A model generated the notes under the pieces. That model saw only the letters and a list, made by a program, of their open reading frames with translations. It searched no databases and had not been told where the DNA came from. A stretch of 43,139 nucleotides of DNA from a virus. Position 1 is the stretch's first letter. Every line of letters begins with the position of its first letter. Shown piece after piece: positions 1-7,682 of the stretch. A program made the position numbers and the translations under genes. The DNA lies in IMG/VR virus record IMGVR_UViG_3300046829_000127, positions 1 to 43,139 of that record, one strand, 5' to 3'.

Positions 1-104
1 CCCCGCGGTCGCCATGTGACCGCAGTCCAGTTTCCGGAGCAGCGCCCCGTCATCAGTGCACCGGCCGCACACCGATCTTCCGTCGGCGAGGTCGACCCGG
101 CGTG
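1..104. repeat. 104-bp terminal direct repeat, left copy
   Basis: Bases 1-104 are identical to 43009-43112 by direct comparison. The repeat lies inside a small zinc-finger gene whose frame closes only when 1 is joined to 43008. It is therefore the overlap of a circular assembly (circularly permuted or circularised genome), not a regulatory repeat. Fixed-length terminal repeats of some phages are an alternative but would rarely fall inside a gene. Confidence 0.95.
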
Positions 105-144
105 CCGTCTTCCCGATCGCCCCGCCGTGCACCGCGCAGCGCAC
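1..144 (-). CDS. Small zinc-finger protein, N-terminal part (continues across the circle junction)
   Basis: Read leftward from a GTG at 144 through base 1 and on from 43008 to a TGA at 42931-42933, this gives one 73-aa protein. Four cysteine/histidine groups stand out: a Cys near residue 3 followed by His6, a C-G-R-C at 26-29, a C-G-H at 41-43, and a C-A-Q-C-S-H at 60-65, so it probably binds one or two zinc ions. A second GTG at 131 is an alternative start. It lies between the major capsid gene (ending at 185) and a Pro/Gly-rich structural gene whose ATG overlaps its stop. Small zinc-ribbon proteins are common beside capsid genes of actinophages; the role is unknown. The total of 222 nt is exactly 74 codons only if the circle is closed. 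Confidence 0.75.
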   Translation of the reverse strand, partial: MRCAVHGGAIGKTARRVDLADGRSVCGRCTDDGALLRKLDCGHMATAG

Positions 145-184
145 AGGCGCGGAACGGCCGGGAAGACGGCGCCGGTTCGACACC

Positions 185-1423
185 TCAGGTCGCCGCTGCC
201 TTGAACAGCTTGATGCCGTTCGTGTCGATCAGCGTCCCGTCACCGCGGAGCAGGCACCGGAACGTGATCAGGTCCGACCCGAACGCGAAATCGTCCGACC
301 TCTCGAACCGCACCCCGCCGACGAGGCGCACGAAGAACTGGGCGAAGTCCCCGAACCCCATCGTGAACGCCGACGTCGCCGCGGCCGGCATGTTCGGGTC
401 CGCGACCAGCGGCTTCCCGAGCAGCAGGTCAGGGCTGCCGAGAACCGCGGACGGCTCCCAGATGGGCCGCTGCTGACCGTCGACGATCTTCCGCAGAGCG
501 CCGATCGACGCGTCACGCGCGATCCAGTAACACGAACGCGACTGCCGGTACGGCGCGATCACGCTGTATTCCAGGTCGACCAGGTTCGCGTACGTCGGGA
601 TACCCGCCTGGCCGGTGGTGACCTGCGTCACGCCCGGGCTGGCCGAGGTGGCGAAGATCAGGCCCGACGGCTTCGCGGTGCCGTTCCCGGCGATCAGGTC
701 CACCCCGAACGCGTTCCCGACCGCCCGCCCGGCCTGCATCGCCAGATAGCCGACGAGGTCCACGCCGGTGTCGTCGACGAGCTCGCGGGCGACCTGCAGC
801 AGGATCCCGTACTTGTAGGCCGACAGGGTCGCCAGGGCGACCACCGGGTCGGAGGTGGGCAGCGATGACGCCTGCGCGGTCAGCGCAGCCGTCGAATGCG
901 ACGTGGTGCGCGGGATCTGCAGCAGTTCGCCGCCGGCCGTGTTGAGGACTGTCGGCCCGGCCTGCATGATCCCCGACACCTCGATGAGGTGGGCGATCAG
1001 CCGGTCGTAGAAGTCAGTCGGCACTGACGCCGACGCGGCGGACGTCACCGAGGACAGGACACGCAGGTTGATCGGGCCGAGTGCCGGGTTGTGCGCCAGC
1101 TCGATGCTCTTGCGCTCGCCCTTGAAGAACGCCCGCAGTTCCGCGTTCGGGTCACGGCCCGTCGAATCCGCCATCCCCGCCGACGGACGCTGCCCGATCA
1201 CCGCGTCGAACGCCGCATCCGCGTCCCTGGACCGCTTCTCCTGCTCCAGGACACCGCGGATCCGCTCGTCGAGCTTGTCCATCTCCTCGTTGAAGGCCGC
1301 CATCCGGCCTTCCTCCTCGGAGGTGAACGACCGGTTCTCCTCGGCAGCCATCTCGATCAGCGCCTTGTTCTCGTTCCACACGCTCAGCCTGCGGTCACGC
1401 AGGCGCTTGGCAACCTCGCTCAT
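185..1423 (-). CDS. HK97-fold major capsid protein
   Basis: The 412-aa protein forms the icosahedral shell. Residues 1 to about 80 are charged and helical (many Glu, Arg and Lys), as expected for the scaffolding delta domain that the prohead protease removes. The remainder has HK97-type features: an N-arm after residue 95, a spine and P-domain region and a C-terminal FGSDLITFR segment typical of phage_capsid proteins. It directly follows the protease and portal genes, the standard HK97 order. The ATG at 1423 is preceded by a good GGAAGGA ribosome site. A 109-bp leader with two 18-bp repeats lies upstream and may boost its expression. Family assignment is secure; the exact cleavage site cannot be read from sequence. 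Confidence 0.95.
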   Translation of the reverse strand: MSEVAKRLRDRRLSVWNENKALIEMAAEENRSFTSEEEGRMAAFNEEMDKLDERIRGVLEQEKRSRDADAAFDAVIGQRPSAGMADSTGRDPNAELRAFFKGERKSIELAHNPALGPINLRVLSSVTSAASASVPTDFYDRLIAHLIEVSGIMQAGPTVLNTAGGELLQIPRTTSHSTAALTAQASSLPTSDPVVALATLSAYKYGILLQVARELVDDTGVDLVGYLAMQAGRAVGNAFGVDLIAGNGTAKPSGLIFATSASPGVTQVTTGQAGIPTYANLVDLEYSVIAPYRQSRSCYWIARDASIGALRKIVDGQQRPIWEPSAVLGSPDLLLGKPLVADPNMPAAATSAFTMGFGDFAQFFVRLVGGVRFERSDDFAFGSDLITFRCLLRGDGTLIDTNGIKLFKAAAT

Positions 1424-1532
1424 CGCGGGGGCTTCCTTCCACTGGTGTCTGTGCGATGGATGCGAGGTGGGCTGGTCCCTGCCTCAGGTACTGGTGAAAC
1501 GGGTGCGGTGGGCTGGTCCCTGCCGCGGCGTG
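1424..1532 (-). promoter_or_regulatory. Capsid gene leader with duplicated 18-bp element
   Basis: This 109-bp non-coding gap between protease and capsid genes is one of the few in the leftward operon. It contains two exact copies of an 18-bp sequence (1466-1483 and 1507-1524), 41 bp apart, and a Shine-Dalgarno GGAAGGA just before the capsid ATG. No clear -35/-10 pair was seen. Possible roles are a capsid-specific promoter or operator or an mRNA structure. Confidence 0.45.
1466..1524. repeat. Pair of 18-bp direct repeats upstream of capsid gene
   Basis: GGTGGGCTGGTCCCTGCC occurs at 1466-1483 and again at 1507-1524, identical, with a period of 41 bp. It lies wholly outside coding sequence. Confidence 0.9.
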
Positions 1533-2468
1533 CTATTCGTCGAACGGGTCGGCGCGGCGCTCCAGAAGCTGCCGCCGCGCCTCCACCAGGCTCGTCGCCG
1601 CCCTCGGCGCCGGCCCGTCGGTGCGGACGAAGAACTTCCGCAGCTCATGAGCATCGGCCAGCGACCGGACTTCCTCCGGGTCGGCGCCGAACTTCTCGGC
1701 CAGCGACCGCAGCCCCGCGGACGTGTCGGCATAGGCGGGGGTGACAACCGGGGCGACGTCGACCAGCTGACCGGTGTGCAGCCTGCGCAGCGGGCCGCCG
1801 TCGCTGGTCATCGTCCACTCGTCCTCGATGCACCGGAACGCGAACGAGCTCTTGGACACGTCGCCGCGCTGAACGAGTTCCACGATGTGCCGCATCGACG
1901 GCGGCGGTTCCACGTCATACAGCAGCCCGTCACGGTCACACCCCAGCTCCAGGGTCCGCCCCGCGACGGTGCCGAGAAGCTGGGTGTCCTCATGGTTGAA
2001 CCGGCAGATCACGTCCGGCCAGCCGTCGCCCCGCGACTTGTTGAAGAACGCCGGCTGCACTTCCTCCACGAAATGCCCGAGATCACGGCTGTACGTGGAG
2101 AACTTCGCGGCGTAGCCGCCGATCCGCTTCGGCACCCCGTCGCGGGCCTCCTCGGCGCCGGCCCACATCACCGCCACCGACGACATCGTGAACCGGCGCT
2201 CCACATCCGGGCGCCCCGAGCGGCCGGATGCGACGTCGACGCCGAACTTCTCGGCTGCTGCCCTGATCTTCGGCATGGCTTTCTCTCCGAACGGTGACTG
2301 GGACGCCCTCGCGAGCGCATTCCTGACATGAGCGGCGTCCTGGACGGGGAAGTGCCGCAGTGACCGCGGGACTGTCTTCCCCGACGCGTCCCTGGTGCCG
2401 CCCGGCTCGATGTACGCGAAATCGGAGTCCGGGAGATTGTCCAGCGATGCGGCCGGTACCTGCGTCAT
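1533..2468 (-). CDS. HK97-family prohead protease with N-terminal DUF6582 domain
   Basis: The 311-aa protein should trim the capsid delta domain during prohead maturation. Residues about 10-77 match the DUF6582 pattern (L-P-D-S-x-F-A-Y, then R-H-F-P, then F-G-E-K-A-M-P-K-I-R-A-A). Residues about 95-290 are the HK97 prohead serine protease, with the conserved His at 159 (F-N-H-E-D-T) and Ser at 207/208 (V-S-K-S-S-F-A-F). The fusion is longer than a stand-alone protease of about 200 aa. The ATG follows the portal stop by zero bases. The N-terminal domain may guide the enzyme to the prohead or substrate; that is inference. Confidence 0.9.
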   Translation of the reverse strand: MTQVPAASLDNLPDSDFAYIEPGGTRDASGKTVPRSLRHFPVQDAAHVRNALARASQSPFGEKAMPKIRAAAEKFGVDVASGRSGRPDVERRFTMSSVAVMWAGAEEARDGVPKRIGGYAAKFSTYSRDLGHFVEEVQPAFFNKSRGDGWPDVICRFNHEDTQLLGTVAGRTLELGCDRDGLLYDVEPPPSMRHIVELVQRGDVSKSSFAFRCIEDEWTMTSDGGPLRRLHTGQLVDVAPVVTPAYADTSAGLRSLAEKFGADPEEVRSLADAHELRKFFVRTDGPAPRAATSLVEARRQLLERRADPFDE

Positions 2469-3869
2469 CTAGCGGGCCTTCCCGTTCACGGCCGCGGGCG
2501 GCTTGCCGGGCGGCATCGGTTTCACTGCAGGCCCCGGCTTCGCGCCGTTCGAGCCAGGCTGGCCGGGTGCGGGCGGCGCGCCGGGCTCTGCGACACCGGA
2601 CGTCTTCACCGACGTCGGATCCGGGGCGCCCTCCGGGCCCGACCCGAGTTCGGTCGCGAGCCCGCGGGCCGCGGCGACCTGGATCTGCAGCGGCGTGTAA
2701 TCCTGGCCGTCATAATCGTCGGGGTCCTTCGGCTTCGGCAACGGCTCCCGGTCCTCCAGGTCACGGATCTCGTCCACGTTCATGATCCCGATATCGCGTG
2801 CGACCCGGTACACGTCGAACCTGGTGCGGATGTCGTGGCGGATCCGGGCGTCGCGGTCGAACTCGGCGACCTGCGGCTGCGGCAGCGACTCGAAGAACGC
2901 TTCCTCGAACCTGACCAGCCACGGATCCAGGGTGTCCGTCACCTCGGAGATGGCGTCCATCTCCACGTTGCTGTACGTCATCGAGTCGCCGTGGATGCCG
3001 CCCGCCCGCCGCGGCTGCACCCCGTAAATACTGGCGACCTGGGTGGCGGTCATCTGCATCGACTCGATGAACTGCGCCTCATTCGGCGGCACCGTGATCG
3101 GGGAGAACTCCCAGTCCGATCCGTGGACCAGCGGCTCATGACGCCTGATAGCGCGTACCAGCTTGCCCTTGATGTCCGCGGACTGCTCGTCGGTCACTTC
3201 ATACTGGCTGTTCCTGAACACCCCGGGCGGGAACCCGCCCGACCGGTACCACCCGGCGCCGTACTCCAGTGCCGCATGCCCCGCCTCGATATAGGCCTGG
3301 AACGCGCGCAGCGGCGAGATCGCCTCGGTGCGGCCGGGGACGGACAGGCCGCGGATGATGAACAGGTCCTCCCGGGCGACCGGCCGGCCCGCATAGTAGA
3401 ACGTGGCTTTCAGCGGGTTGAACGGCGACACGTCGACCACGTTCACCAGATCCGGCGGCAGCCACTCCACCGACGTCGCGAACCCGTAACCGTCGCGGGA
3501 CGTGATCAGCCCGTACGCCATGCCATGCAGCAGGACGCTGGTCATGCCGGTGACTTTCCAGTCAAACGGCCGCAGATAGGCAGACGGCTTGCTGATCAGC
3601 GGCCCCGCCGGCATCCGGACCTTCCGGGTCCCCAGATCCCGGTACTGGATGACCGGCGTCTTCCCGACACCCTCGGCGATGAACCGCACCGCGCTGTAGA
3701 CCGGCTGCAAGGCGAGAGCACCGTCGGTGCCGCCCCCGCCCGAACGTGTCGGATGCACCGGGCCGCCCGAATCGAACCGCACCCACGGGTCCGTCCACGG
3801 CTGCCACGGCGCCCCGCCCAGAACCCGCGTCTCGGCCAGCGCCGAGTTAACCCGGTCGACTAGGCCCAT
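2469..3869 (-). CDS. HK97-family portal protein
   Basis: The 466-aa phage portal forms the dodecameric ring through which DNA enters and leaves the head. The core (about 45-390) has the typical A-V-R-F-I-A-E-G-V start, a W-L-P-P-D stretch and Q-V-A-S-I-Y-G-V-Q-P near 280. The last 60 residues are a Pro/Gly/Ala-rich tail likely to be disordered. The start overlaps the upstream 79-aa membrane protein gene by 23 nt, and the protease follows directly. Length and order fit the family. Confidence 0.95.
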   Translation of the reverse strand: MGLVDRVNSALAETRVLGGAPWQPWTDPWVRFDSGGPVHPTRSGGGGTDGALALQPVYSAVRFIAEGVGKTPVIQYRDLGTRKVRMPAGPLISKPSAYLRPFDWKVTGMTSVLLHGMAYGLITSRDGYGFATSVEWLPPDLVNVVDVSPFNPLKATFYYAGRPVAREDLFIIRGLSVPGRTEAISPLRAFQAYIEAGHAALEYGAGWYRSGGFPPGVFRNSQYEVTDEQSADIKGKLVRAIRRHEPLVHGSDWEFSPITVPPNEAQFIESMQMTATQVASIYGVQPRRAGGIHGDSMTYSNVEMDAISEVTDTLDPWLVRFEEAFFESLPQPQVAEFDRDARIRHDIRTRFDVYRVARDIGIMNVDEIRDLEDREPLPKPKDPDDYDGQDYTPLQIQVAAARGLATELGSGPEGAPDPTSVKTSGVAEPGAPPAPGQPGSNGAKPGPAVKPMPPGKPPAAVNGKAR

Positions 3870-4086
3870 GGGCCACCTTCACGCCGCGGCCCTGCCGCCA
3901 CCCCTCACGCACCGCCACCACGGACCACGCAGCGCACAGCCACACCAGCCCGAACGTCTTCGCCATGACCCAGCCCGCGCCGAACAGGACCCCCGCCACC
4001 ACGGTCAGCACCGTCCGCCAGAAACGCACCTCGCGGGCCTGCTCAGTGATCGTGTCCAGGTCGATCCGGTCGAGCACTGCGGTCAT
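3847..4086 (-). CDS. Small membrane protein between terminase and portal
   Basis: 79 aa. Residues 24-60 hold two adjacent hydrophobic stretches (V-L-T-V-V-A-G-V-L-F and F-G-L-V-W-L-C-A-A-W) that could form a membrane hairpin, followed by a basic tail. The ATG overlaps the terminase stop (ATGA). Function unknown; possibilities are a second holin-like protein or an assembly factor at the membrane. Confidence 0.65.
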   Translation of the reverse strand: MTAVLDRIDLDTITEQAREVRFWRTVLTVVAGVLFGAGWVMAKTFGLVWLCAAWSVVAVREGWRQGRGVKVAHGPSRPG

Positions 4087-5564
4087 CCGACGCTCCTCAG
4101 CATGTTGTAAGGCGGACGTTTCCGCTGCCCGAACTTCGTCACGCCCCACCCGGCCAGCGTCACCGCGACCAGCGGGCTGATGTCCGCCGCCGGCGACGAC
4201 CGGTCCCACGCCCACGCATCAGCCAGATCCCGTTTCATCGCACCCGCCAGCGCCCGGTTCAGTCCGTCCTGCCCCAGATGCGCGATCCCCCGGACCTCCG
4301 GCGAGCAGGCATTCACGAACTGGCCGCACGCCTGCGCCGCATCCCGTGACGTGAACGGCTTGCATACCTCCACGCCAGCCCGCTCAGCATCCTCGATCAG
4401 CGCCCCGGCATGCGACGTCGGGTCGATAACGACCGCGCAGGGCCGGTGCCGCCGCCACAACTCGCCCAGCCTGGGCACCACCCAGTCCGTGCCTGCCCGG
4501 TGCTCGATGACCTCGACATGCAGGCGCCCGTCCGGGCGCCACCCTCCCGCACCGATACTCGCGACCTTCCGGAACGGCTCCACTGACGCGACCTCCACGG
4601 CCAGCGCCACCGGGTTCTCCGGCTTCGACCGCGAATCCTCGAGGTCCAGCCACGCCTGACGGGGAACCACCAGCCACGCATCCGCCAGATCCGTCGGATA
4701 CACGCCCACCCCAAGCCGCTCCCGCGCGAAATCCTCCGCACTCAGCGCCGCACGCTCCAGGCCGATGTACTCCGGAGTGATCCGGATCCCCATCCCCGGA
4801 TTCGCCAGCGCCCAGCAATGAGGGTTTGACGGGTCGTAACTGTCTGGATCCACCGACCACTCGAAGAACGCCAGCGACGGATCCGACCCGCGCAGCCCGC
4901 GTTCCCGGATCCTGCCCAGCTGCACCGACGTCGGCTCACCCGCCGTACTCGTATACCACACCTGCGGATTCGGCCGCGTCGACAAGGTCGGCAGCATCGA
5001 CGCCATCGACGCCTCAGAAATGTCGTACGCCTCATCCAGGATCACCAGATCCGCAGAAAACCCGCGCCCCGACCCTTTCGACCGGGCGATGAACCGCAGC
5101 CGCTTCCCGTTCCGCAGCTCGATCGCCTCAGACCCGTGGGACCGGATCACGCCGCCGTTCGGCTTCAGCTCCCGCCGGAACTCCGGATTCGCCTCGATCA
5201 GCCCCAGGATCCGGCGGAACGCATCCGCCGCCGTCGCGAACTGATGCGCCGAATGCAAGATCAGCCGCACATCATCGAACAGGAACAGCGCGGCGAGCTC
5301 CAGCGCCTCGATAACCGAGCCCTTGCCGTTCTGCCGGGACACGATCAGCCCCGCCTCGAACGCCGCCCACCGGCCGCGCCGCGTCGCCAGCGCATCAGTC
5401 AGGACCAGCCGCTGCCACTCATCCAGCACCAGCCCCGCCTGCGCAGCCAGATCCGCCGCATCCCCGCCCTGCGACCAGTCATCCGCCGGCGGAACCGACC
5501 GCAGCCGCGGAACCTGGCTACCCCTCAGCGGACTTCCGGGCCTGGCGGCGAGCACGGAGGTCAT
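4083..5564 (-). CDS. Terminase large subunit
   Basis: The DNA-packaging ATPase and nuclease (493 aa from ATG 5564; an upstream start at 5591 adds 9 residues). The N-terminal ATPase has Walker A S-R-Q-N-G-K-G near 76-82 and Walker B L-V-I-L-D-E-A-Y near 173-180. The C-terminal RNase-H-like nuclease is recognisable from V-V-I-D-P-T-S and a late D-x2-D-A-W-A-W-D. The first expected nuclease Asp appears as Glu (L-A-V-E-V-A-S). It belongs to the Terminase_1, HK97-like group. The gene starts 47 nt inside the small terminase gene, implying coupled translation. Confidence 0.93.
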   Translation of the reverse strand: MTSVLAARPGSPLRGSQVPRLRSVPPADDWSQGGDAADLAAQAGLVLDEWQRLVLTDALATRRGRWAAFEAGLIVSRQNGKGSVIEALELAALFLFDDVRLILHSAHQFATAADAFRRILGLIEANPEFRRELKPNGGVIRSHGSEAIELRNGKRLRFIARSKGSGRGFSADLVILDEAYDISEASMASMLPTLSTRPNPQVWYTSTAGEPTSVQLGRIRERGLRGSDPSLAFFEWSVDPDSYDPSNPHCWALANPGMGIRITPEYIGLERAALSAEDFARERLGVGVYPTDLADAWLVVPRQAWLDLEDSRSKPENPVALAVEVASVEPFRKVASIGAGGWRPDGRLHVEVIEHRAGTDWVVPRLGELWRRHRPCAVVIDPTSHAGALIEDAERAGVEVCKPFTSRDAAQACGQFVNACSPEVRGIAHLGQDGLNRALAGAMKRDLADAWAWDRSSPAADISPLVAVTLAGWGVTKFGQRKRPPYNMLRSVG

Positions 5565-5805
5565 CAATACCGCTCCTCGCCTGCGGCGCATCCGCCAGCA
5601 GCACCGTCATCGTCGACCGCAGCTCCCGCGCCGCCTGAGCAGCCGGCGCCAGCCGCCGGTCCGCATCCACCTCACCTGTCTCGTCCAGCAGGCGGGCCAG
5701 AGTGAGCGCCGACGCCGCCAGCGCACCAGCCCTGAATTCCGGCCGCAACCTGCGCAGATCCCGCCGGACAGCCGCCTCAACCGGCCCGAACCTGCTGGCA
5801 GTCAC
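5518..5805 (-). CDS. Probable terminase small subunit
   Basis: 95 aa from GTG 5805. It is mostly helical, with many Ala and Arg. Assignment rests on position (immediately before and overlapping the large terminase), size and charge; no HTH is obvious by eye. In related actinophages a protein of about 100 aa in this slot is annotated small terminase. It would recognise the packaging site, possibly the repeats at 5816-5944 just upstream. Confidence 0.55.
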   Translation of the reverse strand: MTASRFGPVEAAVRRDLRRLRPEFRAGALAASALTLARLLDETGEVDADRRLAPAAQAARELRSTMTVLLADAPQARSGIDDLRARRQARKSAEG

Positions 5806-6064
5806 CCAGAGTCACCTGACCTGCCGCGTTCGCGTGAATGCATGGGGGGGAGCCGAAAGGCGCGGATCTGCGCTGCGACGCCAGACTAAAAAATCAGGCC
5901 TCTGACCTGCGGAAACACCATCGCGGTTCATGTCGCTGACCTGCGCCCGGGGGTGTCTAGGATGGTCGTCAGTGCGGGTGGTGACGCTAGGTGACATCCC
6001 CTGGGATGGGTGCTAGCCGCCATCCTCAGCAGGTACGTCATGCTAAGCGCGCACCATCCTCGCG
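5806..6064. other. 259-bp intergenic region upstream of terminase, candidate cos/pac or control site
   Basis: This is the longest non-coding gap in the leftward operon. It holds three copies of CTGACCTGC (5816-5824, 5902-5910, 5936-5944), a run of six A (from 5888), a run of seven G near 5845 and a short palindrome CATCCC-CT-GGGATG at 5995-6008. Small-terminase binding sites usually lie next to the terminase genes, so these repeats are candidates. A weak 61-codon ORF (5812-5997, minus) was not accepted as a gene. Confidence 0.45.
5816..5944. repeat. Three copies of CTGACCTGC
   Basis: Exact 9-mers at 5816-5824, 5902-5910 and 5936-5944, all in the same orientation, spaced 86 and 34 bp apart, in non-coding sequence before the terminase small subunit gene. 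Confidence 0.75.
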
Positions 6065-6370
6065 TTACCAGATGCGTGACTGCTTAGGCTGCACCACCCT
6101 TGCGCGCGCCATCTTCCGTGCGTGGCGAGGTCCCATCCTGGCGTTGGTGATGGCTGCGCCCTGCCTGCCGCCTGCCTGCTCGTTGCAGAACTTGTGGGCG
6201 AGGCCGTTCCAGCCCTGCCCGTCGTCGCGGTGGTCGAGGTGGATGTCGCGGGTGTGGAGGGTGGTGATGGGCTGGTGGCAGCGGACGCAGAGCGTGATGC
6301 CGGGTATGTAGGCGGCGAGGAGCAGCTTGCGTAGCTGGGGGTGTCCTGATCTGCGGCTGTAGTCGGGCAT
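6065..6370 (-). CDS. HNH endonuclease next to terminase
   Basis: 101 aa. A C-V-R-C pair near residues 28-31 and a later L-D-H-R-D-D with H-K-F-C-N form an HNH zinc-nuclease core. HNH proteins beside terminases in HK97-like phages assist DNA packaging and cos cleavage, so this is probably a packaging partner rather than a homing enzyme. It starts 1 base after the stop of the HTH/membrane gene and is followed by the candidate packaging region. Confidence 0.75.
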   Translation of the reverse strand: MPDYSRRSGHPQLRKLLLAAYIPGITLCVRCHQPITTLHTRDIHLDHRDDGQGWNGLAHKFCNEQAGGRQGAAITNARMGPRHARKMARARVVQPKQSRIW

Positions 6371-6371
6371 G

Positions 6372-6734
6372 TCAGCCGGCGAGGAGGACGGTTGCGGCGG
6401 CGATGGCGAGGACGATGATGAGGAGGGCGAGGGTGGCGCGGATGATGTGCTCGGGCTGGGGTTTGCGGGTCCATCCGTGGCGTGATGTCCGCATGGGTGC
6501 CGTCCGGGGTAAGGGCATGGCTCTGCCGCTGCACTCTAGATGTTGGCGCAGGTCAGGGGCATTGTCAACTAGGAGGCGTGTCATCAGGGCTTCTGCGTCT
6601 TCGGTGGCGTAGAGGGCGCGGCCTCGGGGGCCGGTTCCCTTGCGGGTCAGCCAGCCGCGGTGTGCCCAGTAGCGGATGGTTGCGGGTGGCCGGCGGGTGA
6701 GGACGGCGATTGCCTGCGTGTCGGCCAGGGGCAT
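6372..6734 (-). CDS. MerR-like HTH protein with C-terminal membrane anchor
   Basis: 120 aa. Residues about 5-52 look like a winged helix of the MerR or excisionase type (T-I-R-Y-W-A-H-R-G-W-L, then L-Y-A-T-E-D-A-E-A-L). Residues about 97-119 are a strong hydrophobic helix (A-L-L-I-I-V-L-A-I-A-A-A-T-V-L-L). A DNA-binding head tethered to the membrane is unusual for a phage regulator. An internal ATG at codon 81 could alternatively give a 40-aa single-span membrane peptide from the same frame. It is followed by the HNH gene with a 1-base gap. Confidence 0.65.
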   Translation of the reverse strand: MPLADTQAIAVLTRRPPATIRYWAHRGWLTRKGTGPRGRALYATEDAEALMTRLLVDNAPDLRQHLECSGRAMPLPRTAPMRTSRHGWTRKPQPEHIIRATLALLIIVLAIAAATVLLAG

Positions 6735-6744
6735 GACGCCAAGG

Positions 6745-7305
6745 CTAGGCGGTGAGGAGGATCCTTCCCAGGTGTCCCCACTGCATCTCGGGCCATGTCG
6801 CGCCGCAGTGGGCGCACCAGATCTCGCCGGCGTGCTGCCAGTACACCGTGCTGTCGTCGCGGATGAATCCTTCGGAGCCGACGGATACCAGGGGTGACGG
6901 GTCGTCGTGGAGGGGGCAGTCCCAGCCGATGGGGGTGTCGCGGGTCCGCAGTCCGAGGGCGAGCTTGACGAGACGTGTCCAGTGGCTGATGTCGGCTTCG
7001 ACGCGTTTCTCGGCGGCGATCTGGGCGAGGTCGTGGAGGCGTGATGCGAGTCTGGGGAGGGCGCGGAGGCAGGTGGCGAGGGGGCGGCGGGGGCAGGGCT
7101 CGCCGGTGAGGTCGCATGCTGCGGCGCGGGTGGCGGGGATTTCGGCGGCGAGGGTGAGCATGGCGTGGAGGACGTCGGGGTTGACGACGCCGCCTGCGGA
7201 CAGGACGGTGCGGCCGTCGGATGGCGTGTTGTCGCGGATGAGCGCGGCGGGGAGTGCGGCCATGAGTGCGGCGAGGTCCGCGCACGCCTCCGACAGCGCC
7301 GTCAC
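6745..7305 (-). CDS. Hypothetical protein, zinc-binding C-terminus
   Basis: 186 aa from GTG 7305. The N-terminal 13 residues nearly repeat those of the upstream gene (M-T-A-L/V-S-E-A-C-A-D-L-A-A). The middle is helical with Cys pairs. The end contains W-D-C-P-L-H and I-W-C-A-H-C-G-A-T-W, which suggests a zinc site. The start overlaps the previous stop (GTGA). No family was recognised. Confidence 0.6.
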   Translation of the reverse strand: MTALSEACADLAALMAALPAALIRDNTPSDGRTVLSAGGVVNPDVLHAMLTLAAEIPATRAAACDLTGEPCPRRPLATCLRALPRLASRLHDLAQIAAEKRVEADISHWTRLVKLALGLRTRDTPIGWDCPLHDDPSPLVSVGSEGFIRDDSTVYWQHAGEIWCAHCGATWPEMQWGHLGRILLTA

Positions 7306-7667
7306 GAATACACCCAGTCGTCAGGTGCTGCCACGGGCACGGGCTGGACGTGGTCGCATTTCCAGCGGGCAGCCACTAGCAGGCCGTCTCTTGGCCGCAG
7401 GAAGACAGCGCGAGCCCTTGCAGGCGGCCCGGTACCGACCGTGCGATGATTTTCCGGGCACTCGGGTACCTGCGGCTCGCGTGCGGTGATCTCGGCGTGC
7501 GTGTAGACGAGATCCGCTGTTCGGCACGGCCATGAGGGCGGCCCTTCGGCGTGGCCGCCTTCATCGCATCCGTGGCAGACGAGCCAGACCTGACCTGACT
7601 GGGTAAGCGGGTCGTACCAGAGCGGACGGTGGAGTTCGCGGACGGCGGCGAGGTCCGCGCACGCCTC
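7268..7667. repeat. Duplicated 23-bp segment at the 5' ends of two neighbouring genes
   Basis: The same 23 bases occur at 7268-7290 and 7645-7667, encoding the shared E-A-C-A-D-L-A-A start of two otherwise different minus-strand proteins. This suggests a local duplication or recombination of the gene start and its ribosome-loading signal. Confidence 0.7.
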
Positions 7668-7682
7668 ACTGACCGCCGTCAC
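7302..7682 (-). CDS. Hypothetical protein
   Basis: 126 aa from GTG 7682. The N-terminus shares the SEACADLAA motif with the next gene downstream. A C-H-G-C pair near 36-39 and a later C-x3-N-H/C-D-H suggest metal binding. It is translationally coupled on both sides by GTGA overlaps and lies between the lysis and packaging genes. Confidence 0.6.
   Translation of the reverse strand: MTAVSEACADLAAVRELHRPLWYDPLTQSGQVWLVCHGCDEGGHAEGPPSWPCRTADLVYTHAEITAREPQVPECPENHRTVGTGPPARARAVFLRPRDGLLVAARWKCDHVQPVPVAAPDDWVYS

Noticed and set aside
5812-5997. 61-codon minus-strand ORF before terminase
   Set aside because: Crosses the repeat region, Pro/Arg composition, no coupling to neighbours; treated as non-coding.
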